From contig JAEUTP010000015.1 of assembly GCA_016787705.1 (NCBI GenBank), forward strand, positions 124,001 to 188,000: 64,000 nucleotides of DNA, written 5' to 3'. Position 1 is the first letter of the stretch, and the number at the start of each line of letters is the position of its first letter. This DNA is from Bacteroidia bacterium. Its GTDB lineage: Bacteria; Bacteroidota; Bacteroidia; B-17B0; Aurantibacillaceae. Below, piece after piece: positions 46,047 through 53,826 of the stretch. The notes under the pieces were generated by a model. That model was not told where the DNA came from and searched no databases. It was given only the letters and a program-made list of their open reading frames with translations. The translations under genes and the position numbers were made by a program.

Positions 46047-46697
46047 TTATTTATTAAAACCTACATCTATATTTTCGGGATAAGAAGAGTGAAATAAGGC
46101 ATAGATACCATAACCAATGGCAAGGCCAACGGTTCCGCCTATTACGGACTTAATTTTTCTTCGTTGTCTTGCTACGCGTTCATAACCCAAAATATAAGCA
46201 TCGCTCTCTACATAAGCAGGATTACTAATTGTATTATGTCGTATGCGTACTTTCGGAATTCCACTTAGGGCCATGTATCCGTAAGGCGCAATTGGTCCCC
46301 AAAATGTACCGCTCATGCCACCAATAATTCCTGCAATACCTGCACCAATTAAAGAACCACGGGCTTTAAAGCCTCTGCGCGCATCGTTTTCACCCTTCAT
46401 GTACATCCACATTTCTTCACGGGTAAACCAGTTACTAATGGTTGTATCTTGTGTATAATAATAACGCTTATCGCCATTAGCAAAACGTACCATATAAAGC
46501 TGGTCCCACTCGTAATGAATTTTTTTACTTGGTTTTTTTGGATTGATAATAGTAACAGCGCCTAAAAGTGTATCAATTACTTTTTCGCCCACAACCTGGC
46601 CGTTCATTAAATAAATAGTATCCTGCACGTTTGTTTGTGAAGAAATTGCCTGGAATAAAAAACAAGAAACGAAAAACAGGAAACCTTTTTTTAGCAT
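46047..46697 (-). CDS. Exported glycine-zipper-containing hypothetical protein
   Basis: 216 aa, not a recognised family. The signal peptide (FFVSCFLFQAISSQ) is followed by a beta-rich domain (about 25-95: DTIYLMNGQVVGEKVIDTLL). Two Gly-rich hydrophobic segments follow (GSLIGAGIAGIIGGMSG and VIGGTVGLAIGYGIYAL) of the glycine-zipper type that inserts in membranes. It precedes the M43 protease by 11 bp on the same strand. Its signal-peptide codons weakly resemble the GTTTCTTGTT repeat words. Confidence 0.65.
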   Translation of the reverse strand: MLKKGFLFFVSCFLFQAISSQTNVQDTIYLMNGQVVGEKVIDTLLGAVTIINPKKPSKKIHYEWDQLYMVRFANGDKRYYYTQDTTISNWFTREEMWMYMKGENDARRGFKARGSLIGAGIAGIIGGMSGTFWGPIAPYGYMALSGIPKVRIRHNTISNPAYVESDAYILGYERVARQRRKIKSVIGGTVGLAIGYGIYALFHSSYPENIDVGFNK

Positions 46698-46760
46698 GAA
46701 CCAAAGATAATTTTTTAATTATAAACTTGGTTTATTTTGGTACTGGTGGCTGTAAAAAGA

Positions 46761-47888
46761 TTAATAATTAACAACTTGTTCCTCTATATTTTCAGGAATT
46801 TCGCGGAATTCGTATTGCTGGTTACGTAATTGCGGTTCAAAACCTGCCTCGCGAATAGCATCTTGTATAGTTTTATATGTAAAACGATGCGGCGCACCGG
46901 CAGCACTTACTACATTCTCTTCTATCATTATACTTCCAAAATCATTAGCACCCGCCTGCAAACAAATTTGCGCGGTAGCCTTACCAACCGTTAACCAGCT
47001 GGCCTGTATGTTGATAATATTTGGAAGCATGATGCGGCTTAACGCGATCATACGAATGTATTCATCGGAAGTAACATTGTTTTTCACACCTTTTACGCGC
47101 TTCAATAAAGTACCATCATCCTGAAATGGCCATGGAATAAAGGCTAAGAAGCCTTTTGAATCTTTAGGTTTTTGTGCCTGTACTTCTCGAATCCATACCA
47201 AATGCTCAAAACGCTCGTAAACGGTTTCAACGTGTCCAAACATCATGGTAGCACTGGTGGTGATGTTTAACTGGTGACAGGCTTTCATCACCTCTAACCA
47301 TTCACGACCCGTGCATTTGCCTTTGCTTATTAAGCGGCGAACGCGGTCGTTCAAAATTTCGGCACCTGCGCCAGGAAGACTGTCCAGCCCAGCTTCTACC
47401 AAAGCTTTTAACACTTCGGTATGCGTACTTTTTTCTAGTTTGGTAATGTGTGCTATCTCTGGCGGGCCAAGAGAATGCAGTTTTATTTGAGGAAAATGGG
47501 ATTTAATTTCTTTGAATAAGTTTACATAGAACGAAAGGCCAAGATCAGGATGGTGCCCGCCCTGCAGCAATAGCTGATCGCCACCGTATTTAATGGTCTC
47601 TTCTATTTTTTTCTTGTAAGTGGCAATATCAGTAATGTAAGATTCTTTATGGCCGGGGATGCGGTAAAAATTACAGAATTTACAGTTGGCAATGCAAACA
47701 TTGGTAGTGTTGAGGTTACGGTCTATTTGCCAGGTAACTTTATTTGAATTTTTTTTCTGAATTTTTTTTAGTTCGTTGGCAACAAACATTAACTCTGCCG
47801 TTGCTGCGTTCTCATAAAGAAAAACGCCCTCTTCAATACTTAAAAATTCAAATTTTAAAGCGCGCTCTAACAGGTTGTTTACGTTCAT
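46761..47888 (-). CDS. mqnC: Cyclic dehypoxanthinyl futalosine synthase MqnC
   Basis: 375 aa. This radical SAM enzyme of the futalosine route to menaquinone cyclises dehypoxanthinyl futalosine. The [4Fe-4S] motif is NVCIANCKFCNFYR (CxxxCxxC). Family features LLQGGHHPDLGLSFY, LPGAGAEILNDRVRR, TATMMFGHVETVYERFEHL, FIPWPFQ and GANDFGSIMIEENVVSAAG match MqnC better than the related MqnE. The other pathway genes are not in the window. Confidence 0.93.
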   Translation of the reverse strand: MNVNNLLERALKFEFLSIEEGVFLYENAATAELMFVANELKKIQKKNSNKVTWQIDRNLNTTNVCIANCKFCNFYRIPGHKESYITDIATYKKKIEETIKYGGDQLLLQGGHHPDLGLSFYVNLFKEIKSHFPQIKLHSLGPPEIAHITKLEKSTHTEVLKALVEAGLDSLPGAGAEILNDRVRRLISKGKCTGREWLEVMKACHQLNITTSATMMFGHVETVYERFEHLVWIREVQAQKPKDSKGFLAFIPWPFQDDGTLLKRVKGVKNNVTSDEYIRMIALSRIMLPNIINIQASWLTVGKATAQICLQAGANDFGSIMIEENVVSAAGAPHRFTYKTIQDAIREAGFEPQLRNQQYEFREIPENIEEQVVNY

Positions 47889-47964
47889 TTTAAAGTAAAT
47901 GGTATTACAAATATACGCAGGCTTTTGTTGAGATTAACGTTAAAAGAAAAGAAATAATGAGAAA

Positions 47965-48026
47965 AGACGCATGAATCAGGACGCAAGACGGAAGCATAAA
48001 GAAACCAGGAACAAGAAATCTGAAAC
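47965..48026 (-). repeat. Dispersed GTTTCAG/GTCTTGCGTC repeat, intergenic copy
   Basis: Read on the minus strand it runs GTTTCAG, TTTCTTGTTCCTGG, TTTCTT, then GTCTTGCGTC about 11 bp on. The same words occur in the same order at 52355-52415 on the plus strand. It sits between the MmcQ stop and mqnC. The rest of this 140-bp gap shows nothing else. Confidence 0.6.
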
Positions 48027-48028
48027 TG

Positions 48029-48382
48029 CTATTTCTTTAATAACTCTTCCCTTTGCTTTTTTGGTAAAGATTGCACAATAAGATCATACGAATGATCTAT
48101 CCATTCAAAAATTTGTTTTTTAGTAGCGCGGCCATCGCAGGTAACGGTATTCCAATGCTGTTTGTTCATGTGATAGCCCGGTTGTACAAAATCATATTTT
48201 TCACGTAATTCAATTGCTATTTGAGGGTCGCATTTTACGTTGAATTGAACGGGGTTTGAATTTAAACCTGTAAGCAAAAACATTTTTCCAGCCTTAAAAA
48301 CAAGTGTTTCATTATCAAACGGAAAACTTTCAGTAACGCCTCTTTTCAAAAGGCAATATTCTCTTATCTCTTCGATGCTCAT
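48029..48382 (-). CDS. MmcQ/YjbR family protein
   Basis: 117 aa, complete. Family features: SIEEIREYCLLKRGVTESFPFD near the start, then LVFKAGKMFLL, FNVKCDPQIAIELREKY, YHMNKQHWNTV and IDHSYDLIVQSLPKK. These small double-wing proteins are often annotated as DNA-binding, but evidence for a cellular role is thin. No signal peptide. It is divergent from exbB. Confidence 0.9.
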   Translation of the reverse strand: MSIEEIREYCLLKRGVTESFPFDNETLVFKAGKMFLLTGLNSNPVQFNVKCDPQIAIELREKYDFVQPGYHMNKQHWNTVTCDGRATKKQIFEWIDHSYDLIVQSLPKKQREELLKK

Positions 48383-48508
48383 GCTTAACGATTTCTTAAT
48401 ATTAACACCAAATATGCTAAAAAATATACCAGATGTAAAGAGCAGCTTTATTTATAGCCAAAACATGCCAATATTTGCCTTCAAATGCCGTTTTAATCCT
48501 AAAAATAG

Positions 48509-48539
48509 TTTGCGAATAAATTCTATTTTATTAAGTTTG
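48509..48539 (+). promoter_or_regulatory. exbB operon promoter TTTG-N19-TAAGTTTG
   Basis: An exact -33 TTTG (48509-48512) and exact -7 TAAGTTTG (48532-48539) at the standard 19-bp spacing. This is the best promoter in the window. The leader to the exbB ATG would be about 45 nt. Confidence 0.75.
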
Positions 48540-48589
48540 GCATTCATTTTAAAATACAAAACTAATTAACATAATAAATAACAACAACT

Positions 48590-49393
48590 ATGAGCACAAA
48601 AAAAACATCGGGAGGTTTCCCACTAATTGTTTCAGCATTAGCAATTGTAATTTGCCTTGGTATCGGGGTCTTTATTTTTAAGAGCATCCTTGGAGCAGCG
48701 TCAAATTTTGAAGGAGGAGATGCAGAAAAAGGGCATCCACACAACATCTTAGGAACTATGTACAAAGGCGGTTTCATTGTGCCTATCTTAATTGGTTTCT
48801 TATTAACCGTAATTACTTTTGCTATTGAGCGTTTCATTACTATTATGAAAGCAGGTGGAAGCGGTGCAACTGATAAATTTGTTGCTAAAATTAAAACTTT
48901 GATCTCTAATCACGATTTTGCAGGTGCTATTGCTGAGTGCGATCGTCAAAAAGGATCTTTAGCTAATGTGGTACGCGAAGGCATTAAAAAATATGAATTT
49001 GTACAAGGCGATACACATATGGATAAAGAAGCAAAAGTACACGCTATCCAAAAAGCAATTGAAGAAGCTACCGCTTTAGAATTACCAATGTTATCAAAAA
49101 ACATGGTGGTTATCTCTACAATGGCCTCTATTGGTACATTAGCGGGTCTTATTGGTACGGTTGTGGGTATGATTCGTGCGTTTGCGGCCTTATCTGCTGC
49201 AGGTGCTCCAGATACTTCTGCTCTTGCAACTGGTATCTCCGAAGCCCTTGTAAACACATTGGTAGGTATCTTAACTTCGGCATTAGCGATCATTTTCTAT
49301 AACTATTTCAGCAATAGAATTGACCAGATCACTTATGCTATGGACGAAGCCGGATTCTCAATTATCCAGGAATTTCAGTCTACAGGAAAATAA
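48590..49393 (+). CDS. exbB: MotA/TolQ/ExbB proton channel family protein
   Basis: 267 aa. An N-terminal helix (about 10-30), a second (about 62-82, GGFIVPILIGFLLTVITFAIERF), then a cytoplasmic loop and two C-terminal helices. These include the TolQ/ExbB core MVVISTMASIGTLAGLIGTVVGMIRAF and ALATGISEALVNTLVGIL. With ExbD it forms the proton-driven motor that energises TonB-dependent outer-membrane transport. It is first in the operon exbB-exbD-exbD-tonB. Confidence 0.93.
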   Translation: MSTKKTSGGFPLIVSALAIVICLGIGVFIFKSILGAASNFEGGDAEKGHPHNILGTMYKGGFIVPILIGFLLTVITFAIERFITIMKAGGSGATDKFVAKIKTLISNHDFAGAIAECDRQKGSLANVVREGIKKYEFVQGDTHMDKEAKVHAIQKAIEEATALELPMLSKNMVVISTMASIGTLAGLIGTVVGMIRAFAALSAAGAPDTSALATGISEALVNTLVGILTSALAIIFYNYFSNRIDQITYAMDEAGFSIIQEFQSTGK

Positions 49394-49462
49394 TTTTGAT
49401 TTTTTTCAAAATTATTTATGGAATTTAAATAAAGTATTCATCTTAATTAAAAACAGTAAGCA

Positions 49463-50146
49463 ATGTCAAAAAAACCATCAAAAGGAGGAGCCCCGGCGTT
49501 AGATATGACGCCCATGGTGGATCTTGCCTTCTTATTGGTAACATTCTTTATGTTAACGGCGTCTTTCCGTATGGCAGAGCCGGTGGTGGTTGATCCACCA
49601 TCGTCTATTGGCCAGGTAGACTTACCGGATAATCATATTTTGGTTACCATTGATAATGACGGCCGTGCTTTTTTCGGGATCAGCAACTCAACAGCTAAAA
49701 TGAACGCTTTGCGTCAGATGGCTGCAAAATATCAGGTAAAATTTACTGAAGAACAGATCGTTAAATTCAGCGGTTTACCAAGCTTTGGCGTAGATATTAA
49801 AGATCTGCCGGCTTATATTGATGCAAAAGAAGATGCGCGAAAAAACTTTCAACCACAAAAAGGCGTGCCTTTGGATACCATCAAGCCAAACAACCAGCTT
49901 AAAGACTGGATAAGCATTGGCGGTACCGAAGCCGTAAAAATGTATGAAGAGGCCAAATTAAAAGCAGCGGATGCCGGTGGCGAATTTAAAGCCGAAAAGC
50001 CGCGTTACGCCATTAAATGCGACTCTAAAACAAAATACATTTTTGTGAAAGACGTTATTAAAACATTTACAGATTTAAAGTTGTACCAGTTTAACCTTAT
50101 CACTTCGCTGGAAGGCGGAGGGACGGTAATTGATCCAACAAAATAA
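49463..50146 (+). CDS. exbD: ExbD/TolR family protein (first copy)
   Basis: 227 aa. The cytoplasmic start carries PALDMTPMVDLAFLLVTFFML, the single ExbD helix with its essential Asp in MVDLAFL. A periplasmic domain follows, ending DVIKTFTDLKLYQFNLITSLEGG. It is longer than classical ExbD (about 140 aa), with an insertion around residues 85-150, as is common in Bacteroidota. Confidence 0.92.
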   Translation: MSKKPSKGGAPALDMTPMVDLAFLLVTFFMLTASFRMAEPVVVDPPSSIGQVDLPDNHILVTIDNDGRAFFGISNSTAKMNALRQMAAKYQVKFTEEQIVKFSGLPSFGVDIKDLPAYIDAKEDARKNFQPQKGVPLDTIKPNNQLKDWISIGGTEAVKMYEEAKLKAADAGGEFKAEKPRYAIKCDSKTKYIFVKDVIKTFTDLKLYQFNLITSLEGGGTVIDPTK

Positions 50147-50165
50147 TATTTAAAAAAATTAAACA

Positions 50166-50810
50166 ATGGCAGAAATAGCAGACAGTGGTGGCGGAGGCCA
50201 CAAAGGTGGCAAGAAAAGGGCCAAGAAGCAAAGTACGCGTATTGATATGACGCCCATGGTGGATTTGGCGTTCCTGTTACTAACGTTCTTCGTTTTAACA
50301 GCTACGTTCAGCAAGCCAAAATCAATGGAGTTGACCTTTCCCGCACCCCCTGATAATCCAAAAGACCAGCCGGCATTAAAAAACGGTATCACTTTTTTAT
50401 TATCAAAAGATAACCGCATTTTTTATTACGAAGGCGAGTTTAGACCGGCGGATGATGAAAAAGGGTTAAAAACAACTTTATCAGAATTAAGCTTTTCACA
50501 GGATGGAACTACCAGCCTGCACAAGTATTTGCTTAAGAAAAATAAAGACATGCAGGACCAGATAAAAGCCCTGGATGTAAAACATAAGAACAAGCAATTA
50601 GAAGATACAACGTTTAAACGTTTGGTTAAAAAAGTAAAAGCAGATCCTGCATCATTTACTTACTTAATTAAAACTGACGATAAAGCAACTTACAAAAATG
50701 TAATTGATGTAATTGATGAGCTTAACGTAAACGTAGTAGGTAAATATGTAATGGTGGATATTTTGAAACCGGAGCTTGATCTTGTTAACGAAAAAGTTGG
50801 AACAAATTAA
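50166..50810 (+). CDS. exbD: ExbD/TolR family protein (second copy)
   Basis: 214 aa. It has the same layout as the preceding gene: a basic Gly-rich N-terminus (GGGGHKGGKKRAKKQ), IDMTPMVDLAFLLLTFFVLTATF with the conserved Asp, and a periplasmic domain ending DVIDELNVNVVGKYVMVDI. Two non-identical ExbD proteins could form a heterodimeric pair in the motor. It begins 19 bp after the first copy. Confidence 0.92.
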   Translation: MAEIADSGGGGHKGGKKRAKKQSTRIDMTPMVDLAFLLLTFFVLTATFSKPKSMELTFPAPPDNPKDQPALKNGITFLLSKDNRIFYYEGEFRPADDEKGLKTTLSELSFSQDGTTSLHKYLLKKNKDMQDQIKALDVKHKNKQLEDTTFKRLVKKVKADPASFTYLIKTDDKATYKNVIDVIDELNVNVVGKYVMVDILKPELDLVNEKVGTN

Positions 50811-50814
50811 AAAT

Positions 50815-50820
50815 AGGAGG
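50815..50820 (+). promoter_or_regulatory. Perfect Shine-Dalgarno AGGAGG before tonB
   Basis: AGGAGG ends 5 bp before the tonB ATG at 50826. This is rare here: most starts in the window have only A/T-rich upstream sequence. It may set tonB output relative to exbD. Confidence 0.7.
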
Positions 50821-50825
50821 TAAAC

Positions 50826-51620
50826 ATGTTACAAAATTGGAATGATGTAACACTTGATTCGCGTAACGACCTGGTGTTTGAAGGACGCAACCAGGAATAC
50901 GGCGCTTTTGAGCTGAGAAGAAACTACAACAAACGCGTAACGTTCATTATTGGCGGTATGCTTGTATTTTCTTTAGCATTAATGGGCTTAAAGAAATTTA
51001 TGGACCGTCCGCAAGAGGAGGAAGTGGTTGAAAAGATCGTGAACACACAAATAGATCTTACACCGCCGCCACCAATTGAAGAGGTGCCACCGCCACCACC
51101 GCCACCACCACCACCACCAATGGTTGAGATGGTTAAATTCGTTCCGCCGGTAATTAAGGATGATGCTGTTGAAGAAGAGCCTCAAAAATTACAGGAAGAG
51201 GTAAAAGAAACCAACGTAGGTGTTAAAGACCAGGAAGGTGAAAAGGATATTGTTGCTCCACCAACCGAGATAAAAGGTCCAACAGAAACCGCGGCACCTG
51301 AAATTTTTACTATTGTGGAAGAGAACGCTGAGTTTCCTGGTGGAATTGCTGAACTTGGAAAGTTTATTCAAAAGAATTTGCAATATCCTTCAATGGCTCG
51401 CGAAGCGGGGATCAGTGGAAAATGTTTCTTAAAATTTGTTGTTAATGAAACAGGTGAAATTAGTAATGTAGAAGTGTTGAAAGGCGTTCCGGGTTGCTCT
51501 GATTGCGATAAAGAAGCTGTACGCGTTGTTAAATCAATGCCAAAGTGGAAAGCAGCAAAACAAACAGGAAAAGCTGTAAAATGTTATTTCAACTTACCGA
51601 TCAGCTTTAAAATTAACTAA
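50826..51620 (+). CDS. tonB: TonB energy transducer
   Basis: 264 aa. A cytoplasmic N-terminus (about 1-40, with NQEYGAFELRRNYNKR) precedes one helix (about 42-58, VTFIIGGMLVFSLALMGL). A proline-rich spacer (about 80-100: PPPPIEEVPPPPPPPPPPP) leads to the acidic linker and the TonB C-terminal domain (about 165-264). That domain has FPGGIAELGKFIQKNLQYPSMA, KGVPGCSDCDKEAVRVV and MPKWKAAKQTGKAV. It transmits ExbBD motor force to TonB-dependent receptors. A CxxC (GCSDC) recurs in the two TonB-like proteins downstream. Confidence 0.95.
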   Translation: MLQNWNDVTLDSRNDLVFEGRNQEYGAFELRRNYNKRVTFIIGGMLVFSLALMGLKKFMDRPQEEEVVEKIVNTQIDLTPPPPIEEVPPPPPPPPPPPMVEMVKFVPPVIKDDAVEEEPQKLQEEVKETNVGVKDQEGEKDIVAPPTEIKGPTETAAPEIFTIVEENAEFPGGIAELGKFIQKNLQYPSMAREAGISGKCFLKFVVNETGEISNVEVLKGVPGCSDCDKEAVRVVKSMPKWKAAKQTGKAVKCYFNLPISFKIN

Positions 51621-51637
51621 TAAAAATTTTAATATTT

Positions 51638-51680
51638 AAAAAGCCATAACACATTACGCGTTGTGGCTTTTTTAATTTAA
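51638..51680 (+). terminator. Terminator after tonB
   Basis: Stem AAAAAGCCATAAC (51638-51650) / GTTGTGGCTTTTT (51660-51672), with a G-U pair and a 9-nt loop. It ends in a T run 18 bp before the next start, so the downstream TonB-like gene may be transcribed only by readthrough or from its own promoter. Confidence 0.75.
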
Positions 51681-51690
51681 TAACATCAAC

Positions 51691-52134
51691 ATGAAACAAA
51701 TTTTTGTAATAATTATTGTATTGTTCGGCATTCAATCGGCAATTTCTCAAACTGTTACAGAACCCGTGCCTGTAATAGCTATAGAGGACAGTAAACCAAT
51801 AGAAGAACGTACTGAGGTGTTTACGCTTGCCGAACAAATGCCAGAGTATCCCGAAGGAAAAGAACTATTGTATGCATATATTAATAACACTTTAAAGCTT
51901 CCAAAAAAAGTAAAAGAAAATGCAATTTCTGCTAAAGTATTTACAAAATTTATTGTTACTGAAAAAGGTGCAATTACAGATATTTATATTTTAAAAGGCA
52001 TTAAAGATTGCAAGGAATGCGACGAGGAAGCGGTTCGCGTAATAAAAACCATCACAAAATTTAATCCTGCTAAAATGGGCGGCAAGCCGGTAAAATGTTA
52101 CTATAATCTACCTATAAAATTCGAATCAAAATGA
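51691..52134 (+). CDS. Exported TonB C-terminal-domain-only protein
   Basis: 147 aa. A signal peptide (FGIQSAISQ, about 20) replaces the membrane anchor and proline spacer of TonB. The remainder is a TonB C-terminal fold: EQMPEYPEGKELLYAYINNTL, FTKFIVTEKGAITDIYILKG, then IKDCKECDEEAVRVIKTITKF and VKCYYNLPIKF. The CxxC of tonB is retained (DCKEC). It cannot couple to ExbBD by itself, so a binding or chaperone role in the periplasm is more likely. Confidence 0.8.
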   Translation: MKQIFVIIIVLFGIQSAISQTVTEPVPVIAIEDSKPIEERTEVFTLAEQMPEYPEGKELLYAYINNTLKLPKKVKENAISAKVFTKFIVTEKGAITDIYILKGIKDCKECDEEAVRVIKTITKFNPAKMGGKPVKCYYNLPIKFESK

Positions 52135-52349
52135 AACCAATTTTAAATTCATTTACTATTTATACCGGTGCTTTTATGATCGTTCTGGTTTTAGCAGGGG
52201 CCATTGCCTTTGCTACAACAGACCTGATGAACGACCGGCTTTATGGTAATAAGCGAACCGGCTTTATTATTATGCTGTTTGCCTATGCTGTTTACAGGGG
52301 TTTTAGAATTTATCAAACACTTAAACAACAAAAAAGAAATGAAGAATAA
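52131..52349 (+). CDS. Small two-helix membrane protein, hypothetical
   Basis: 72 aa. Helices at about 13-32 (FMIVLVLAGAIAFATTDL) and 44-62 (TGFIIMLFAYAVYRGFRIY), then a basic tail KQQKRNEE. It overlaps the preceding stop by 4 bp (ATGA) and the PstS-like start by 11 bp. Translational coupling across three genes suggests joint use. Confidence 0.72.
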   Translation: MKPILNSFTIYTGAFMIVLVLAGAIAFATTDLMNDRLYGNKRTGFIIMLFAYAVYRGFRIYQTLKQQKRNEE

Positions 52350-53307
52350 AAAAAGTTTCAGGTTCCTTGTTCCTAGTTTCTTCGCAATGTTGTCTTGCGT
52401 CTTATGTCTTGCGTCATTAATCCTCGTTTATGGTTGCGATAATTATTTCAAAAACGATTACAATGACAACACACCAACATCAGGAAAACTAAAAGTTTTT
52501 TATGATGAAGGATTGGAATTGCATGTAAAAAACCAGGTATATACTTTCGAAGCGCTTTATTCTAACGCAGAGGTCGAAACCTTTCAGGTAACCGAAAACG
52601 AAGCCGTGCAGGCCTTGTATAGCGATAGTTGCGAAGCCATCATTATTTCGCGGCCATTAAACGAAAAAGAAAAGCAGGCTTTTGCTTCTAAAAGTTATAC
52701 CCCTGTTCCAACAGCGGTTGCAAAAAGCGGCATTGCTTTAATTACAAATATCAATACACCGGTGCAAAAATTATCTTACCTGGAAGTAACCGATCTTTTA
52801 AGCAAAGAATTTGTTACAAAAGATTCATTAAATAATGAGGCAAAAATAAATGTGCTGTTCGATAAAAATAATTCTTCGGTTATGTATTATTTAAAAGACT
52901 CTGTTTTAAAACAGAAAGCCTTTTCCCCTAACTGCACGGTATTAAAGTCTACTTTAGAAAGCATAAATTTTGTTGCTAATAATAAAAACACAATTGCATT
53001 TATAGATTTTGCCTGGTTAAGTGATGTAGACGATTCTCTTGTAAAAGCAAATCTCGGAAAAATAAAAACTATTCCGGTTAGCAAAGCAAATAGCAATCAA
53101 TACGAATTTCCAAACCAAAGTAGTTTTAAATTAGAAACCTATCCTTTCACAAGAGCAATTTACGTGATAAAAAAGACAGGTGAATTTAGTTTGGCAAAAG
53201 GCCTCGAAACCTTTATTGCCGGACCAAAAGGTCAAACCACTTTTTTAAAACAGGGCTTACTGCCAACAAAACAACAGGAAAGAAGTATTGAGGTGAAATT
53301 ACAATAA
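52339..53307 (+). CDS. PstS-like substrate-binding lipoprotein
   Basis: 322 aa from ATG 52339; a start at 52243 would bury the leader. The leader MKNKKSFRFLVPSFFAM ends at a lipobox-like LVYGC (Cys about 33), so it is a lipoprotein. The mature part is a periplasmic-binding-protein type II fold related to PstS phosphate binders (SDSCEAIIISRPLNEKEKQAF, SYLEVTDLLSKEF, TYPFTRAIYVIKKTGEFSLAKGLETFIAG). No pst transporter genes are adjacent. The leader codons lie within a dispersed repeat (52355-52415). Confidence 0.82.
   Translation: MKNKKSFRFLVPSFFAMLSCVLCLASLILVYGCDNYFKNDYNDNTPTSGKLKVFYDEGLELHVKNQVYTFEALYSNAEVETFQVTENEAVQALYSDSCEAIIISRPLNEKEKQAFASKSYTPVPTAVAKSGIALITNINTPVQKLSYLEVTDLLSKEFVTKDSLNNEAKINVLFDKNNSSVMYYLKDSVLKQKAFSPNCTVLKSTLESINFVANNKNTIAFIDFAWLSDVDDSLVKANLGKIKTIPVSKANSNQYEFPNQSSFKLETYPFTRAIYVIKKTGEFSLAKGLETFIAGPKGQTTFLKQGLLPTKQQERSIEVKLQ
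52355..52415 (+). repeat. Dispersed GTTTCAG/GTCTTGCGTC repeat inside the PstS-like leader
   Basis: The block runs GTTTCAGGTTCCTTGTTCC, AGTTTCTT, then GTCTTGCGTC twice 13 bp apart (52392 and 52406). It matches the minus-strand intergenic copy 47965-48026. It encodes most of the lipoprotein signal peptide. Confidence 0.6.
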
Positions 53308-53312
53308 CAGCC

Positions 53313-53729
53313 ATGAAAAAATTTATAATTTTCTTTTTTATTCTTAGTACAATAGCTTGTTTTTCGCAAACGCAAAACTTAACTGTTAGCAATGAAGCAC
53401 AAACAGAAGTTTATACTATCGTTGAAGAAATGCCTGAATTTCCGGGCGGCATAGCCGAAATGTCTAATTTTATCCGAAAGAATCTCATGTTTCCACAAAG
53501 CGCTATTAAAGATACTTTGTTTAGTGAATGCAAAGCGTACATTAAATTTATTGTAGATGAAAAAGGTGATATAAAAAACGCAGAGATCATAAAATCCTGC
53601 AACGGTTGCGCTGATTGCGATAAGGAAGCGTTGCGGGTAGTGAAGAGTATGCCTCAATGGAAACCAGGGAAAATGGATGGAAGAGCTGTAAAAGCATTTT
53701 ATAATCTGCCATTTAAATTTAAGAAATAA
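53313..53729 (+). CDS. Exported TonB C-terminal-domain-only protein (second)
   Basis: 138 aa. A signal peptide (LSTIACFSQ, about 20) is followed by a TonB C-terminal fold very close to that of tonB: EEMPEFPGGIAEMSNFIRKNL, then AYIKFIVDEKGDIKNAEI, SCNGCADCDKEALRVV and MPQWKPGKMDGRAVKAFYNL. No anchor or proline spacer is present. It begins 5 bp after the PstS-like gene. Together with 51691-52134 it brackets that gene. Confidence 0.82.
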   Translation: MKKFIIFFFILSTIACFSQTQNLTVSNEAQTEVYTIVEEMPEFPGGIAEMSNFIRKNLMFPQSAIKDTLFSECKAYIKFIVDEKGDIKNAEIIKSCNGCADCDKEALRVVKSMPQWKPGKMDGRAVKAFYNLPFKFKK

Positions 53730-53779
53730 TCCCTTAAAAAATGCTAAAAACAGCCGTTATTAATTAATTGGTATTTAAC

Positions 53780-53808
53780 TTGCAATATAAAATATAGTGT
53801 TATTTTTA
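53780..53808 (+). promoter_or_regulatory. Promoter TTG-N18-TATTTTTA
   Basis: TTG (53780-53782) and a -7-like TATTTTTA (53801-53808), spaced 18 bp, 18 bp before the ATG at 53827. The TPR gene could thus be expressed apart from the TonB group. Confidence 0.5.
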
Positions 53809-53826
53809 CGAACCATTTATAATACA

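Noticed and set aside
48375..48569. 64-codon plus-strand ORF in the MmcQ-exbB gap
   Set aside because: It overlaps the MmcQ start on the opposite strand and the exbB promoter, and the product looks random.
53797..53826. GTG start for the TPR protein
   Set aside because: It lies in the -7 promoter element, and the ATG at 53827 begins a standard signal peptide.
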